64,000 bases of DNA from the NCBI RefSeq assembly GCF_013761175.1, contig NZ_JACDUR010000007.1, positions 542,915-606,914 on the forward strand, written 5' to 3'. Numbering within the stretch: the first letter of the stretch is position 1; each line of letters starts with the position of its first letter. Source of the DNA: Nonomuraea soli. Its GTDB lineage: Bacteria > Actinomycetota > Actinomycetes > Streptosporangiales > Streptosporangiaceae. The notes beneath the pieces are model-generated. The model worked only from the letters and a program-made list of their open reading frames with translations, ran no database searches and was not told the origin of the DNA. A program made the position numbers and the translations under genes. Positions 51,982-60,599 of this stretch are shown in pieces.

Positions 51982-53449
51982 TCTGCGATCGCTGGGGGCG
52001 AAGCTGCTCCTGGTGGGCGTGGTCAACGCGCTGGCCGTCTACGGCCTCGTGGCCACCTACGCGGTGCGCGACTGGGGGATCTTCGTGGTCCTCCTGGTCG
52101 CCACCGCGGCGGTCGACTACGTCTACTTCGGCCGCCGCACCCTGGCCACGCGCTACCTGCTGCCCGGGATGCTCTTCCTGGTGGTCTTCCAGATCTACGT
52201 CGTGGTCTACACGGCCTACGCCGGGTTCACCAACGTGGGAGACGGACACAACCTGACCCGCGAGCAGGCGCTGAGCCACATCCTCGCGGTGTCGGAGAAA
52301 CGGGTGCCAGGCAGCCCGCCGTACAGGGTCCAGGTCCTGGCCGGGCCGGACGGCCGGCTGCACCTGCTGGCCACCGACCCGCGAGGAACGACGACCCTCG
52401 ACGGCGAGCCGGTCGCCGGGGCGCCCGCCGATCACCGGGTGCTGCAGCTGCGCGACCTGGTCAGCCGGCAGCAGGAGGTGCTGGCCCTGCGCGTGCCCGT
52501 GGAGGGCGGGTCCATCCGCACCGAGGACGGCTCGACCGGCTACATCGCCCGGCCGACCCTGCGCTACGCCGGCGGGCAGCTGACCGACGCCACCACCGGG
52601 ACCGTCTACCGGGCCACGGAGCGCGGGTTCTTCGAATCGGACGACGGCAGGGCGCTGACGCCCGGCTGGCGGGAGTTCGTCGGGTTCGACAACTACGTCA
52701 GGGCCTTCAGCGACGAGCGGCTGCGGGCTCCGCTGCTGTCGGTCTTCGCCTGGACCTTCGCCTTCGCCCTGCTGTCGGTGCTGACCACCTTCCTCCTGGG
52801 GCTGGTGCTGGCGCTGGCGCTGAACAAGGAGGGGCTGAGAGGGCGAGGGGTCTACCGGTCGCTGCTGGTGCTTCCCTACGCCGTGCCGTCGTTCCTGTCG
52901 GCGCTGGTCTGGACGGGCATGCTCAACCAGAGCTTCGGCTTCATCAACCAGGGGCTGCTCGGCGGCGCCGACGTCCCATGGCTCAACGACCCCACACTCG
53001 CCAAGGTCAGCGTGCTGCTGGTCAACCTGTGGCTCGGCTTCCCGTACATGTTCCTGATCTGCACCGGGGCGTTGCAGGCCATCCCCGGCGAGGTGGTCGA
53101 GGCGGCCCGCATCGACGGGGCGGGCGCCTGGCAGCTGTTCCGCCGGGTGACGCTGCCGCTGCTGCTGGTCTCGACAGGTCCGCTGCTGGTGGCGTCGTTC
53201 GCGTTCAACTTCAACAACTTCACGGTCATCTACTTCGTCACCGGCGGCGGGCCGAACGTGCCGGAGGCGCCGATCACGCTGGGCAGCACCGACCTGCTGA
53301 TCTCGATGGTCTACAAGGTCGCCTTCGGCGGCGCGGGGCGCGAATGGGGCTTCGCGTGCGCCATGTCGACGATCATCTTCCTCATCGTCGCCGCGATCTC
53401 GGCGGCGTCGTTCCGGCGGACCAGAGCGCTGGAGGAGACCTACGCATGA
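51974..53449 (+). CDS. malF: Maltose-type ABC transporter permease MalF
   Basis: This 491-residue permease has three N-terminal spans, a large extracytoplasmic P2-like loop (about 90-240) and the MalF core. The EAA motif is EVVEAARIDGAGAWQLFRRV. A FVGFDNYVRAF motif opens the permease domain. It starts at GTG. The P2 loop touches MalE in E. coli. It overlaps malE and malG. Confidence 0.92.
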   Translation: MNDLRSLGAKLLLVGVVNALAVYGLVATYAVRDWGIFVVLLVATAAVDYVYFGRRTLATRYLLPGMLFLVVFQIYVVVYTAYAGFTNVGDGHNLTREQALSHILAVSEKRVPGSPPYRVQVLAGPDGRLHLLATDPRGTTTLDGEPVAGAPADHRVLQLRDLVSRQQEVLALRVPVEGGSIRTEDGSTGYIARPTLRYAGGQLTDATTGTVYRATERGFFESDDGRALTPGWREFVGFDNYVRAFSDERLRAPLLSVFAWTFAFALLSVLTTFLLGLVLALALNKEGLRGRGVYRSLLVLPYAVPSFLSALVWTGMLNQSFGFINQGLLGGADVPWLNDPTLAKVSVLLVNLWLGFPYMFLICTGALQAIPGEVVEAARIDGAGAWQLFRRVTLPLLLVSTGPLLVASFAFNFNNFTVIYFVTGGGPNVPEAPITLGSTDLLISMVYKVAFGGAGREWGFACAMSTIIFLIVAAISAASFRRTRALEETYA

Positions 53450-54288
53450 CCAGGTGGTTCAGGGACTTCGGATGGCGGCACGTGGTCGGGTTCGCGGCGC
53501 TGGTGTTCGCCCTCTTCCCGCTCGTCTTCGTGATCAGCGCCTCGCTCAACCCGCGCGGCACCCTGACCGCCTCCGTCCGGCTGTTCGCCGACGCCTCGCT
53601 CGACAACTACCGGGCGCTGGGCGACATCCCCTACACGTTCTGGTTCGTCAACACCCTGTGGATCGCGGGCGCCACCGCCGTCGCCACCGTGCTGCTGGCG
53701 GCGAGCGGCGCCTACGCGTTCTCGCGGTTCCGCTTCCGCGGGCGCAGGCTGGGCATGCTCGGGCTGCTGCTGGTGCAGATGTTCCCGCAGATCCTGGCCG
53801 CCGTGGCGATCTTCCTGCTGATGGCGCAGATCAAGGGGGCGCTGCCCGGCATCGGGCTGGGCACGCAGTGGGGCCTCGTCATGGTCTACCTGGGCGGGGC
53901 GATGGGGGTGAACATCTTCCTCATCAAGGGCTTCTTCGACTCGATCCCGCGCGAGCTGGACGACGCGGCCAAGGTCGACGGGGCCTCCCACGCTCGGGTG
54001 TTCTTCACGATCATCCTGCGGCTCGGGGCGCCGGTGCTGGCGGTCATCGCGTTGTTGTCGTTCATCGCGACGGTCAACGAGTTCATGATCGCCAGCATCA
54101 TGTTGCAGGATCCGGAGCGTAAGACGCTCGCGGTCGGGTTGTACGGGCTGGTGTCTGAGCAGCTCTCGGCCAACTGGGGGGCCTTCTCGGCAGGGGCGCT
54201 GCTGGGGGCGCTTCCCAGCGTGCTGCTGTTCAGGTTCCTGCAGAGGTACATCGTTTCCGGGCTGCTACGGGGATCGGTGAAGGGATAG
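53446..54288 (+). CDS. malG: Maltose-type ABC transporter permease MalG
   Basis: This 280-residue permease has six spans and the EAA loop ELDDAAKVDGASHARVFFTI, followed by the usual RYIVSGLLRGSVKG end seen in MalG. ATG overlaps the malF stop (ATGA). No malK ATPase gene follows; actinobacterial sugar importers commonly share a multitask ATPase (MsiK) encoded elsewhere. Confidence 0.93.
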   Translation: MTRWFRDFGWRHVVGFAALVFALFPLVFVISASLNPRGTLTASVRLFADASLDNYRALGDIPYTFWFVNTLWIAGATAVATVLLAASGAYAFSRFRFRGRRLGMLGLLLVQMFPQILAAVAIFLLMAQIKGALPGIGLGTQWGLVMVYLGGAMGVNIFLIKGFFDSIPRELDDAAKVDGASHARVFFTIILRLGAPVLAVIALLSFIATVNEFMIASIMLQDPERKTLAVGLYGLVSEQLSANWGAFSAGALLGALPSVLLFRFLQRYIVSGLLRGSVKG

Positions 54289-54322
54289 AACTCCCGGCGG
54301 GAGATTCCGCGAATATCCAGAT

Positions 54323-54976
54323 GTGCGGCCATTCTTCCGAAAACACCGTGACGCCCCGCCCATCGACGCCCGCAGCACCGACGCGGAACTGATCGAAGCG
54401 GTGGCGGCGGAGCGCGTGGAGGCGCTGAGACTCCTCCACGAACGCTACGCGCCCTGGCTGCGAGCCCGCCTGTCCCGCAGGTGCGCGGACGAGGACCTGG
54501 TCGACGACGCCATCCAGGACACCTTCCTGGCGGTGTGGCGCGACGCCCGCCGCTTCCGCGCGGAACGCGGCGCCGCCCAGGCCTGGATCTGGACCATCGC
54601 GATCCGCCGGCTCGTCTCCGCCCTGCGGCGCCGCCGCCTGCCCGCGCTGACCTACGAGGAACCGATCACCGCATCGGCCGAGGACGCCGTCCTGCTCGGC
54701 ATCGAGCACGGCGACCTCGGCACGGCACTGGCCAGGCTCACCCCGGAGCTGCGGTCCGCACTCCAGGCGACCGTGCTCGCCGCCAGGGATCGCCTGTCGT
54801 CAGGGATCGCCCGCTCTCAGGGGCCGGTCGCCCTCAGAGCCCCTCGATCCACTTCCCAACCTCCGAGGCGATCTCCGCGGGCCGATCCTCGGTGGCATGG
54901 TGCCCAGCGGCCCCCACATGCACCGTCTCCAGCGCCGCGATGTTCGCCCCACACCACTCCGCCAGCTCCGGCGTGA
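54323..54976 (+). pseudogene. ECF-type sigma factor remnant lacking region 4
   Basis: Residues 1-~150 are a normal region 2 of an ECF/SigM-like sigma factor (LIEAVAAERVEALRLLHERY, LVDDAIQDTFLAVWRDARRF, WIWTIAIRRLVSALRRRRLP). After LTPELRSALQATVL, where the region 4 helix-turn-helix should begin, the sequence changes to unrelated residues. No region 4 is found in any frame before the opposing hydrolase gene. The rest of the open frame is antisense to that gene. It is most likely a deletion-truncated pseudogene, or a protein with region 2 only. Confidence 0.68.
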
Positions 54977-55682
54977 TCATCAACGTCGGCGACGCCTCGA
55001 AGGTCAGCAACAACTTCGGAACCGTCTCCGACCCCGCCAGCCACTCCCCATACGCGTCCACCCGGGCCGCCACATCCGCCGGCTCCCCGTCGAGCGGAAT
55101 CGACCGAGCCCACCGCAACAACGGCCGCCGGCTCTCCGGCGTCGGGTACGGCGCCAGGTAGGCCGCCTTCTCCTCCTCGCTGACCGGCGTCAGCACCCCG
55201 CCGGTGTAAGCGGTATCAACCAGGAAGTTCCCCCCGAGCACCAGCTCCTCGCCCTGCTCGGAGCGGATCAACTCCCCGCGCTTGCGAGGCGCCTCGCCCA
55301 GCTGGCTCCACGACATCCCTCGCACGATGGCCTCGAAGAACGCCACCCCGCGCACCCTCCCCGGATGCCGCGCCGCCCAGTCGAACGCCAGCGCCCCGCC
55401 CCAGTCATGACCCACCAGGATCACCTCGTCCAGCCCCAGCGCGTCGAACCAGGCGTCGAGGTAGCGGCTGTGGTCATCGAAGGTGTAGGCGATCTCCGGC
55501 TTGCCCGAGCGTCCCATCCCGATCAGATCGGGAGCCAGCAACCTCCGGCCCGGGATGCGGGGGAGCACCTTGCGCCAGGTGTGCGAGGAGGACGGGTTGC
55601 CGTGCAGGAACACCACCGGCGTGCCACCCGCGCCGTGGTCCTCGTAGTAGATCGTCGAATCGAGCACCCTGATCGAAGGCAT
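54834..55682 (-). CDS. Haloalkane dehalogenase-like alpha/beta hydrolase
   Basis: This 282-residue protein has the haloalkane dehalogenase subfamily II signature. The nucleophile is Asp93 in VGHDWGGAL, the catalytic acid Glu117 in AFFEAIVRG, and the base His261 in AAGHHATED. Halide-stabilising Asn29 (HGNPSSS) and Trp94 are both present. It should hydrolyse carbon-halogen bonds to alcohols and halide. Two perfect palindromes and a MarR gene lie divergently upstream, so it is probably repressed by that MarR. Confidence 0.88.
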   Translation of the reverse strand: MPSIRVLDSTIYYEDHGAGGTPVVFLHGNPSSSHTWRKVLPRIPGRRLLAPDLIGMGRSGKPEIAYTFDDHSRYLDAWFDALGLDEVILVGHDWGGALAFDWAARHPGRVRGVAFFEAIVRGMSWSQLGEAPRKRGELIRSEQGEELVLGGNFLVDTAYTGGVLTPVSEEEKAAYLAPYPTPESRRPLLRWARSIPLDGEPADVAARVDAYGEWLAGSETVPKLLLTFEASPTLMITPELAEWCGANIAALETVHVGAAGHHATEDRPAEIASEVGKWIEGL

Positions 55683-55703
55683 GTCACGGCCCTTTCCTTA
55701 GTG

Positions 55704-55759
55704 GTTAGTTACACTAACGTTTACAGCACTAACGACCGTACATCGTTAGTCCCACTAAC
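55704..55759. promoter_or_regulatory. MarR operators between dehalogenase and marR
   Basis: Two perfect copies of GTTAGT-N3-ACTAAC lie at 55704-55718 and 55745-55759, 41 bases apart. A half-site, CACTAACG, lies between them at about 55727-55734. One sits next to the dehalogenase start and the other just upstream of the -10 of marR (TAGACT, 55768-55773). They are convincing dual operators for the local MarR protein. Confidence 0.75.
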
Positions 55760-55781
55760 GCAACCGCTAGACTCGCTACCC

Positions 55782-56201
55782 GTGAACCACCTCGGCGACA
55801 GCCCCGCCACACCCGCCCGCCTGCGCCAGCTGCCCAGCCGGCTGCTCGACATCGCCGCAGCCCACGCCGACCGCCTCGTCACAGCGGGCCTGGGGGCAGA
55901 GGGCGCGCGGAAGTGGCACGACGCCGTCCTCGTCGCCCTGACCGACGGCGGCCCCGCCAGCCAAGCCGCGCTCAGCGATCGGACGGGGATCCACCGCAGC
56001 GACCTCGTGGAACGCGCGCCGGACTCGGCCGACCGGCGGCGCAACGTGGTCACGGTGACAGGCACCGGGCGGCGGTGGCTGGAGCGGTTGGAGGGGATTC
56101 TGGAGCGGCTGCAGGGGGAGGTGCTGACACTGCTGCCGGAGGAGGAGCGCCGCGTGCTGGTGGGGTTGCTTGGGCGAGTGGCGGAGCATTGCCGGGGCTA
56201 A
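55782..56201 (+). CDS. MarR-family regulator with an internal deletion in its DNA-binding region
   Basis: This 139-residue protein has MarR helices (LRQLPSRLLDIAAAHADRLV) and the wing RRNVVTVTGTGRRWLERLEG. However, TGIHRSD runs straight into LVERAPDSADRRRN. Relatives have about 13 more residues there, covering the end of the recognition helix and the first wing strand. The frame is intact, so this looks like an in-frame deletion. GTG start lies eight bases after TAGACT, so it is probably leaderless. Its operators upstream are perfect palindromes. Confidence 0.8.
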   Translation: MNHLGDSPATPARLRQLPSRLLDIAAAHADRLVTAGLGAEGARKWHDAVLVALTDGGPASQAALSDRTGIHRSDLVERAPDSADRRRNVVTVTGTGRRWLERLEGILERLQGEVLTLLPEEERRVLVGLLGRVAEHCRG

Positions 56202-56420
56202 TGTTCCGGTGGTGACCCGGATTAGCCACAACCAGCTAGAGGCCCCGGCGATGACCTAGGGCGCCCATCCCCCGACACGGGCGTTCGGGCCTTCACCTCG
56301 CCCTTGCTCGCCAAAGCCCGGTCCAGGCCTATTCTGAGCGCTCAACTCAGGCCCCCAGGCCCGAAGAGTGTGCCGGGGGCTCATTGTGAGCATTCGCTCA
56401 CGGAGGGCGCCCTTTGTCGG

Positions 56421-56426
56421 TACGGT
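56421..56426 (+). promoter_or_regulatory. -10 element of the NYN-domain gene
   Basis: TACGGT lies seven bases before the ATG at 56434, which gives a leaderless transcript. No ribosome site is present between the box and the start. Confidence 0.5.
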
Positions 56427-56433
56427 CGCCGAC

Positions 56434-57165
56434 ATGCGTGTCGGGATCTACGTAGACGGATACAACCTCTACTACGGCGCTCGCGGCCTGTGCGGTCGCG
56501 GCACGCCTGGCTGGCGCTGGCTGGACCTGCGAGCGCTGGCAGCCGATCTCATCGGTCGAATGGTCGGTTGGCCAGGCGCGCAGGTGCACCGGGTCGTCTA
56601 CTGCACTGCTCGCATCGATGGGGCTGACAACCCCGGCGGGCAACGTGACCAAAGCATCTATCTCAACGCCCTGCTGGCCGGTGGAAGCGTTGACCACATC
56701 GAGTTCGGCTACTACGTCTCGCGTGTGAAGCATGCGCCTCTGGCTGTCAGAGACCGTGCGGGGCGGCCGGTGATCGCGCGTTCCGCCTGGCCCGTGCAAG
56801 TCTGTACTTCGTCCGGGGCCTCCGTGGCGGACGCGAGTTTCATGGTCTCCTATGCCTATCGTGAGGAGAAGGGCTCTGACGTCAATGTGGCGTCGCATCT
56901 CCTGCTCGACGTCTTTGCCGGTGCGATCGACGCCGCAGTGGTCGTCTCCAACGACAGCGACCTTCGCTTCCCCATCGAGCAAACGCGGCAACGGGTCCCG
57001 GTCGGACTGGTTAATCCGAGTCGCAACTATTTGGCGGGCGCACTACGCGGACAGCCCTCTGATGGCGTGGGCCGGCACTGGTGGTATCAATTGTCGGCGG
57101 CTGACTTGGCGAAATGTCAGCTTCCGGTGACTGTCGGCGCGTACACACGGCCTCCGGGCTGGTGA
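56434..57165 (+). CDS. NYN-domain (PIN-like) ribonuclease
   Basis: This 243-residue protein begins RVGIYVDGYNLYYGAR, the classic NYN opening with a metal-binding Asp. It continues with GSDVNVASHLLLDVF and DAAVVVSNDSDLRFPIEQ, which supply the other acidic residues of the PIN-like active site. Such proteins cut RNA. The frame is open upstream to 56368, but the NYN fold begins at 56434, seven bases after a -10. Codon use is somewhat less GC-biased than its neighbours. A T-rich intrinsic terminator follows 57 bases after its stop. Confidence 0.85.
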   Translation: MRVGIYVDGYNLYYGARGLCGRGTPGWRWLDLRALAADLIGRMVGWPGAQVHRVVYCTARIDGADNPGGQRDQSIYLNALLAGGSVDHIEFGYYVSRVKHAPLAVRDRAGRPVIARSAWPVQVCTSSGASVADASFMVSYAYREEKGSDVNVASHLLLDVFAGAIDAAVVVSNDSDLRFPIEQTRQRVPVGLVNPSRNYLAGALRGQPSDGVGRHWWYQLSAADLAKCQLPVTVGAYTRPPGW

Positions 57166-57221
57166 TGTGGAATCGGAAGCCTGCGGCGGGGACCGAATCT
57201 GCTAGTCTGAACGCACATACC

Positions 57222-57250
57222 ACCCGGCTCCTTGTGGGCCGGGTTTTCTT
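57222..57250 (+). terminator. Intrinsic terminator downstream of the NYN gene
   Basis: ACCCGGC (57222-57228) pairs with GCCGGGT (57238-57244), followed by TTTCTT. This is a clear stem-loop with a T-tract, unusual in this window. A TAGTCT hexamer (57203-57208) just upstream resembles a -10, so a very short separate RNA is also possible. Confidence 0.75.
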
Positions 57251-57539
57251 ATGCCCAGCGCACGTCGTCGCGCGATAGGCAGCCGCAAGATGTTCTTGAG
57301 GTGCAGCCCGCTCAACCAGGGCACACGAATCCACGCGGGGTGAACGATCCAGGAATCTCGCGGCCCTACCACGGCAACGACCGGGGGCCCGGGGGCCGGA
57401 AGGCCACCGGCAGGGGGTCTTGGGGGGCTGGGCCCCCCAATGAGGGGAGCCCGAGCTCGACCAGCGCCGAAGGCGCACGACCGGCGAGGCCATTGCCGTG
57501 AGGGAGGGCAATGCGGTATGGGGAGGGGAATGCTGGGAG
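57251..57539. other. Non-coding G-rich region with a strong hairpin
   Basis: No gene is credible in this stretch. G-runs at 57383-57427 (five or more Gs repeatedly) could form a G-quadruplex on the plus strand. TTGGGGGG (57420-57427) pairs with CCCCCCAA (57433-57440) as a hairpin. It may mark a transcription end between the NYN gene and the response-regulator gene, which converge here. Confidence 0.45.
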
Positions 57540-57980
57540 TTACGGGTTGCTCGGGAGCTTGACCACGGTGACGAAGAAGTCGTCGATCTGCCGCACCACC
57601 CGAATGAACTGCGAGAAATCCACCGGCTTCGTCACGTACGCATTCGCGTGCAGCTGATAGCTGCGCAGAATGTCCTCCTCCGCCTCCGACGTCGTCAGCA
57701 CGACCACCGGGATGGTTCGCAGCGAGGCGTCGGCCTTGATCTCCCTGAGCACCTCGTGCCCGTCCTTGCGCGGAAGGTTGAGGTCGAGCAGGATCAGGTC
57801 CGGCCGCGGTACTCCGGCGTAGGGTTCGTCCTGGCGCAGGAACGACATGGCCTGCTCGCCGTCGCCCACCACGTGCAGCCGGTTCTGCACCTTGTTGAGC
57901 TCGAACGCCTCCTGGGTGAGCAGCACGTCTCCGGCGTCGTCCTCGACGAGGAGCACCTCGATGGCATGCATGTCAGGCAT
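57540..57980 (-). CDS. Single-domain response regulator (Rcp1-like)
   Basis: This 146-residue protein consists of one receiver domain. The phosphoacceptor is Asp66 in DLILLDLNLPRKDGHEVL, with acidic residues in LLVEDDAGDVLLTQEAF, Thr in VVLTTSEAEEDI and Lys in AYVTKPVDFSQF. It has no output domain, as in Rcp1/CheY-type relays. The ATG at 57980 follows GGAG and overlaps the kinase stop by eight bases, so kinase and regulator are coupled. Confidence 0.9.
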   Translation of the reverse strand: MPDMHAIEVLLVEDDAGDVLLTQEAFELNKVQNRLHVVGDGEQAMSFLRQDEPYAGVPRPDLILLDLNLPRKDGHEVLREIKADASLRTIPVVVLTTSEAEEDILRSYQLHANAYVTKPVDFSQFIRVVRQIDDFFVTVVKLPSNP

Positions 57981-59460
57981 CGTCCGCTCCTCGCAGCGTC
58001 CAGCGTACGGTGGTGCCGGGGGAGGCCGAGGTGTCCACCCAGATGGTGCCGCCGTGATTTTCGACGATCTTACGGCAGAGCGCGAGGCCGATGCCCGTGC
58101 CCGGGTAGGCCTCTCGCGGGTGCAGCCGCTGGAAGATGATGAAGATGCGCTCGGCGTACTTGGCGTCGATGCCGATGCCGTTGTCGGCGCAGGAGAACTC
58201 CCAGGTGCCGTCGTCGTTGTGGCGGGCGCCGATGTGGACGGCGGGGGTGGCGTCGGTGCGGAACTTGAGCGCGTTGCCGATGAGGTTCTGGAAGAGCTGC
58301 GTGAGGTGGGTACGGTTGCCGCGCACCTTGGGCATCGGGTCGTGGCTGATGACGGCGTCGGTGTGGTCGATCTGGGCTTCGAGGTTGTGCAAGGCGGCGC
58401 GGAGGGGGACGGCGCTGTCGAGGGTGGCGATCTCGCCGCCCATGCGGCCGACGCGGGAGAAGTCGAGCAGGTCGTTGATGAGCAGTTGCATGCGCTTGGC
58501 GCCGTCGACGGTGAAGGTGATGTACTGCTTGGCTCGTTCGTCGAGTTGCTCGCCGTACCTCTGTTCGAGCAGCTGGGTGAAGCTGGCGACCTTTCGTAGT
58601 GGTTCCTGGAGGTCGTGGCTGGCCACGTAGGCGAACTGCTCCAGGTCGCTGTTGGAGCGGCGTAGTTCGGTGGCCTGGTCCTCCGACAGCTGCAGTTGCT
58701 GGACGATCTCGCGGCGCATGCCGTCGATGTGGCCGGAGAGGGTTTCGAGCTCGGCGGGCCGGTCGACGTGGATCGTGCGGTCGAAGTCGCCTTTGGCCAC
58801 GCCGTCGACCTGGCGGGCCAGCTCGGAGATGGGGCGGACGACGAAGTTGCGCACGATGAGGCCGAGGACGACGAGCAGGGCGATGATGACGGCGAGGACC
58901 ACGCCGATGGCGAGGTAGACCTCGCGGGCACGTTCCTCGATGGTGATCTTGGCGGCGGCGTGCCGCTGTTCGAGGGTGTTGCGTTCGCGGCTCATGGCGT
59001 CGCGGGCGGTGGTCATGAGTCCGGAGCCGACGCGGGCCAGGTCGGTGTTGGGCGGGGTGCCGGCGAGCATCTTCTCGGCGTACGCGGTGCGCCAGGCCTG
59101 CGCCGTGCGGGCGATCTCCTGTAGTTCTGCGCGGTCTCCTGGCACCAGCCGGTTCAGTTCGCGCAGGGCCAGTTCCTCGGCGATCACGGCGCGCTGGTAG
59201 TTGGCGGCGAACTGCGGGTCTTTGGTGAGGCCGAAGCTGCGGGCCGAGCCTTCCTGTGTCGACAGGGCGAGGGTGAGGTCGAGGGTGCGCATGGTGGCCG
59301 GGTCGATGACGTCGATGATGTCGCTGCGTGCGTCGTCGAGCTGGTGCAGGCTGTTCAGTGTCGCCGCGGTGCCGGCGACGAGGACGAGGGCGCCGACGAT
59401 GCTCGCGTAGAGGAACCAGCGACCCACGGGCAGGGTGCGCAGCCGGTCGGTCATGATCAT
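57973..59460 (-). CDS. Membrane sensor histidine kinase (CHASE3-HAMP-HisKA-HATPase)
   Basis: This 495-residue kinase has an N-terminal span, a CHASE3-like extracytoplasmic helical domain (about 35-180), a second span (VVLAVIIALLVVLGLIVRNF) and a HAMP domain. A HisKA segment has the His in ASHDLQEPLRKV. The ATPase domain has NLIGNALKFR, DNGIGID and GTGIGLALCRKIVENHGG. The C-terminal half resembles phytochrome-type kinases paired with Rcp1. ATG overlaps the phosphatase stop. Confidence 0.9.
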   Translation of the reverse strand: MIMTDRLRTLPVGRWFLYASIVGALVLVAGTAATLNSLHQLDDARSDIIDVIDPATMRTLDLTLALSTQEGSARSFGLTKDPQFAANYQRAVIAEELALRELNRLVPGDRAELQEIARTAQAWRTAYAEKMLAGTPPNTDLARVGSGLMTTARDAMSRERNTLEQRHAAAKITIEERAREVYLAIGVVLAVIIALLVVLGLIVRNFVVRPISELARQVDGVAKGDFDRTIHVDRPAELETLSGHIDGMRREIVQQLQLSEDQATELRRSNSDLEQFAYVASHDLQEPLRKVASFTQLLEQRYGEQLDERAKQYITFTVDGAKRMQLLINDLLDFSRVGRMGGEIATLDSAVPLRAALHNLEAQIDHTDAVISHDPMPKVRGNRTHLTQLFQNLIGNALKFRTDATPAVHIGARHNDDGTWEFSCADNGIGIDAKYAERIFIIFQRLHPREAYPGTGIGLALCRKIVENHGGTIWVDTSASPGTTVRWTLRGADDA

Positions 59461-60599
59461 CCCTTCCGGGAGACCAGGACGGCGGCCACGTCGTCGTTGA
59501 TCTCGGTGACCCCCTGGATGATCCGGTCGAGGTCGATCTGGCCGTGCTCTTTGATGATCTTGATGAGTCCTTCGGTGCCCAGCAGGTCGCTGCCGTCGCC
59601 GACGGTGGCCTCGATGAGCCCGTCGGTGTAGACGAGCAGCGACCAGTCCTCGCCGAGCCGGACGTCGATGGGGGTCCACTCGATGCCGGAGAAGATGCCC
59701 AGCGGCGGCCCCGAGGGGGCGGCGGAGACCGAGATCGGGTCGCCGTCGCCGCACAGCAGCAGGGGAGGGGGGTGGCCGACGACGTACATGCGTGCCTGGC
59801 ACTGGTCGGGGGAGATCGTCACGGTGCAGAGCGTCGTGAAGATCTCAGGAGACTTGCGCTCCGTTTTCAAGAGCGTGTCCATGACCGTGAGCAGGGTGTT
59901 GTCGCTCTGGCCCGCGAGCACGAGGGTGCGCCAGGCGATGCGCAGGGCGACGCCGAGCGCGGCCTCGTCGGGTCCGTGCCCGCACACGTCGCCCACGACC
60001 ATGTGGACCGCGCCGTCGGCGGTCTCGACCGTGTCGAAGAAGTCGCCCGCGAGCAGCGCGCGCTCGCGGCCGGGGCGGTAGCGCGAGGTGTGTTCGAGCG
60101 TCGTGGTGCGCAGGATCGGGTTGGGCAGCAGGCCGCGTTCGAGGCGCGCGTTCTCCTTGGCGGTCAGCTGCGCCTGGACCAGGTTGATCTGGGCGATGTC
60201 GGCGCGCTTGCGTTCCATGGAGTAGCGCACGGCGCGGGCCAGCAGCCGGGCGTCGACGTCCTGTTTGACCAGGTAGTCCTGGGCGCCCGCCTGCACGGCG
60301 GCCACCCCCATGTGCACGTCGCGGGTGCCGGTCAGCACCAGCACGGCCGCGTGCGGCGCCATTCTCAGCACCTCTTCGAGGGCCTCCAGGCCGTGGGCGT
60401 CAGGCAGCGACAGGTCGACGAGCACGCAGTGGATGTCGGAGGTCAGCCGCGCGCGGCTCTCCTCGAGGCTGCGCACCCAGATCAGCTTGGGCGGCACCTC
60501 GGCCTGCTGCAGCAGCTCTTCCACGAGGAAGGCGTCTCCGGCATCGTCTTCGATGAGCAGGAGAGTGAGCGGCACATCCAGGGTCTGTGTCATCGACAC
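59457..60599 (-). CDS. Receiver-SpoIIE/PP2C phosphatase fusion
   Basis: This 380-residue protein has an N-terminal receiver domain with Asp62 (VLVDLSLPDAHGLEAL), a linker helix and a PP2C/SpoIIE phosphatase (LLAGDFFDTVETADG, GDVCGHGPDEAALG, YTDGLIEA). RsbU-type proteins with this layout dephosphorylate anti-anti-sigma factors. The start is GTG at 60599 or ATG at 60593. It begins directly after the LysR stop, and no ribosome site is clear. No antagonist protein is encoded nearby. Confidence 0.88.
   Translation of the reverse strand: MSMTQTLDVPLTLLLIEDDAGDAFLVEELLQQAEVPPKLIWVRSLEESRARLTSDIHCVLVDLSLPDAHGLEALEEVLRMAPHAAVLVLTGTRDVHMGVAAVQAGAQDYLVKQDVDARLLARAVRYSMERKRADIAQINLVQAQLTAKENARLERGLLPNPILRTTTLEHTSRYRPGRERALLAGDFFDTVETADGAVHMVVGDVCGHGPDEAALGVALRIAWRTLVLAGQSDNTLLTVMDTLLKTERKSPEIFTTLCTVTISPDQCQARMYVVGHPPPLLLCGDGDPISVSAAPSGPPLGIFSGIEWTPIDVRLGEDWSLLVYTDGLIEATVGDGSDLLGTEGLIKIIKEHGQIDLDRIIQGVTEINDDVAAVLVSRKG

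Noticed and set aside
54834..54976. Continuation of the sigma-factor frame as a real C-terminal domain
   Set aside because: It is antisense to the dehalogenase 3' end and consists of Pro/Arg/Ser-rich residues with no region 4 HTH.
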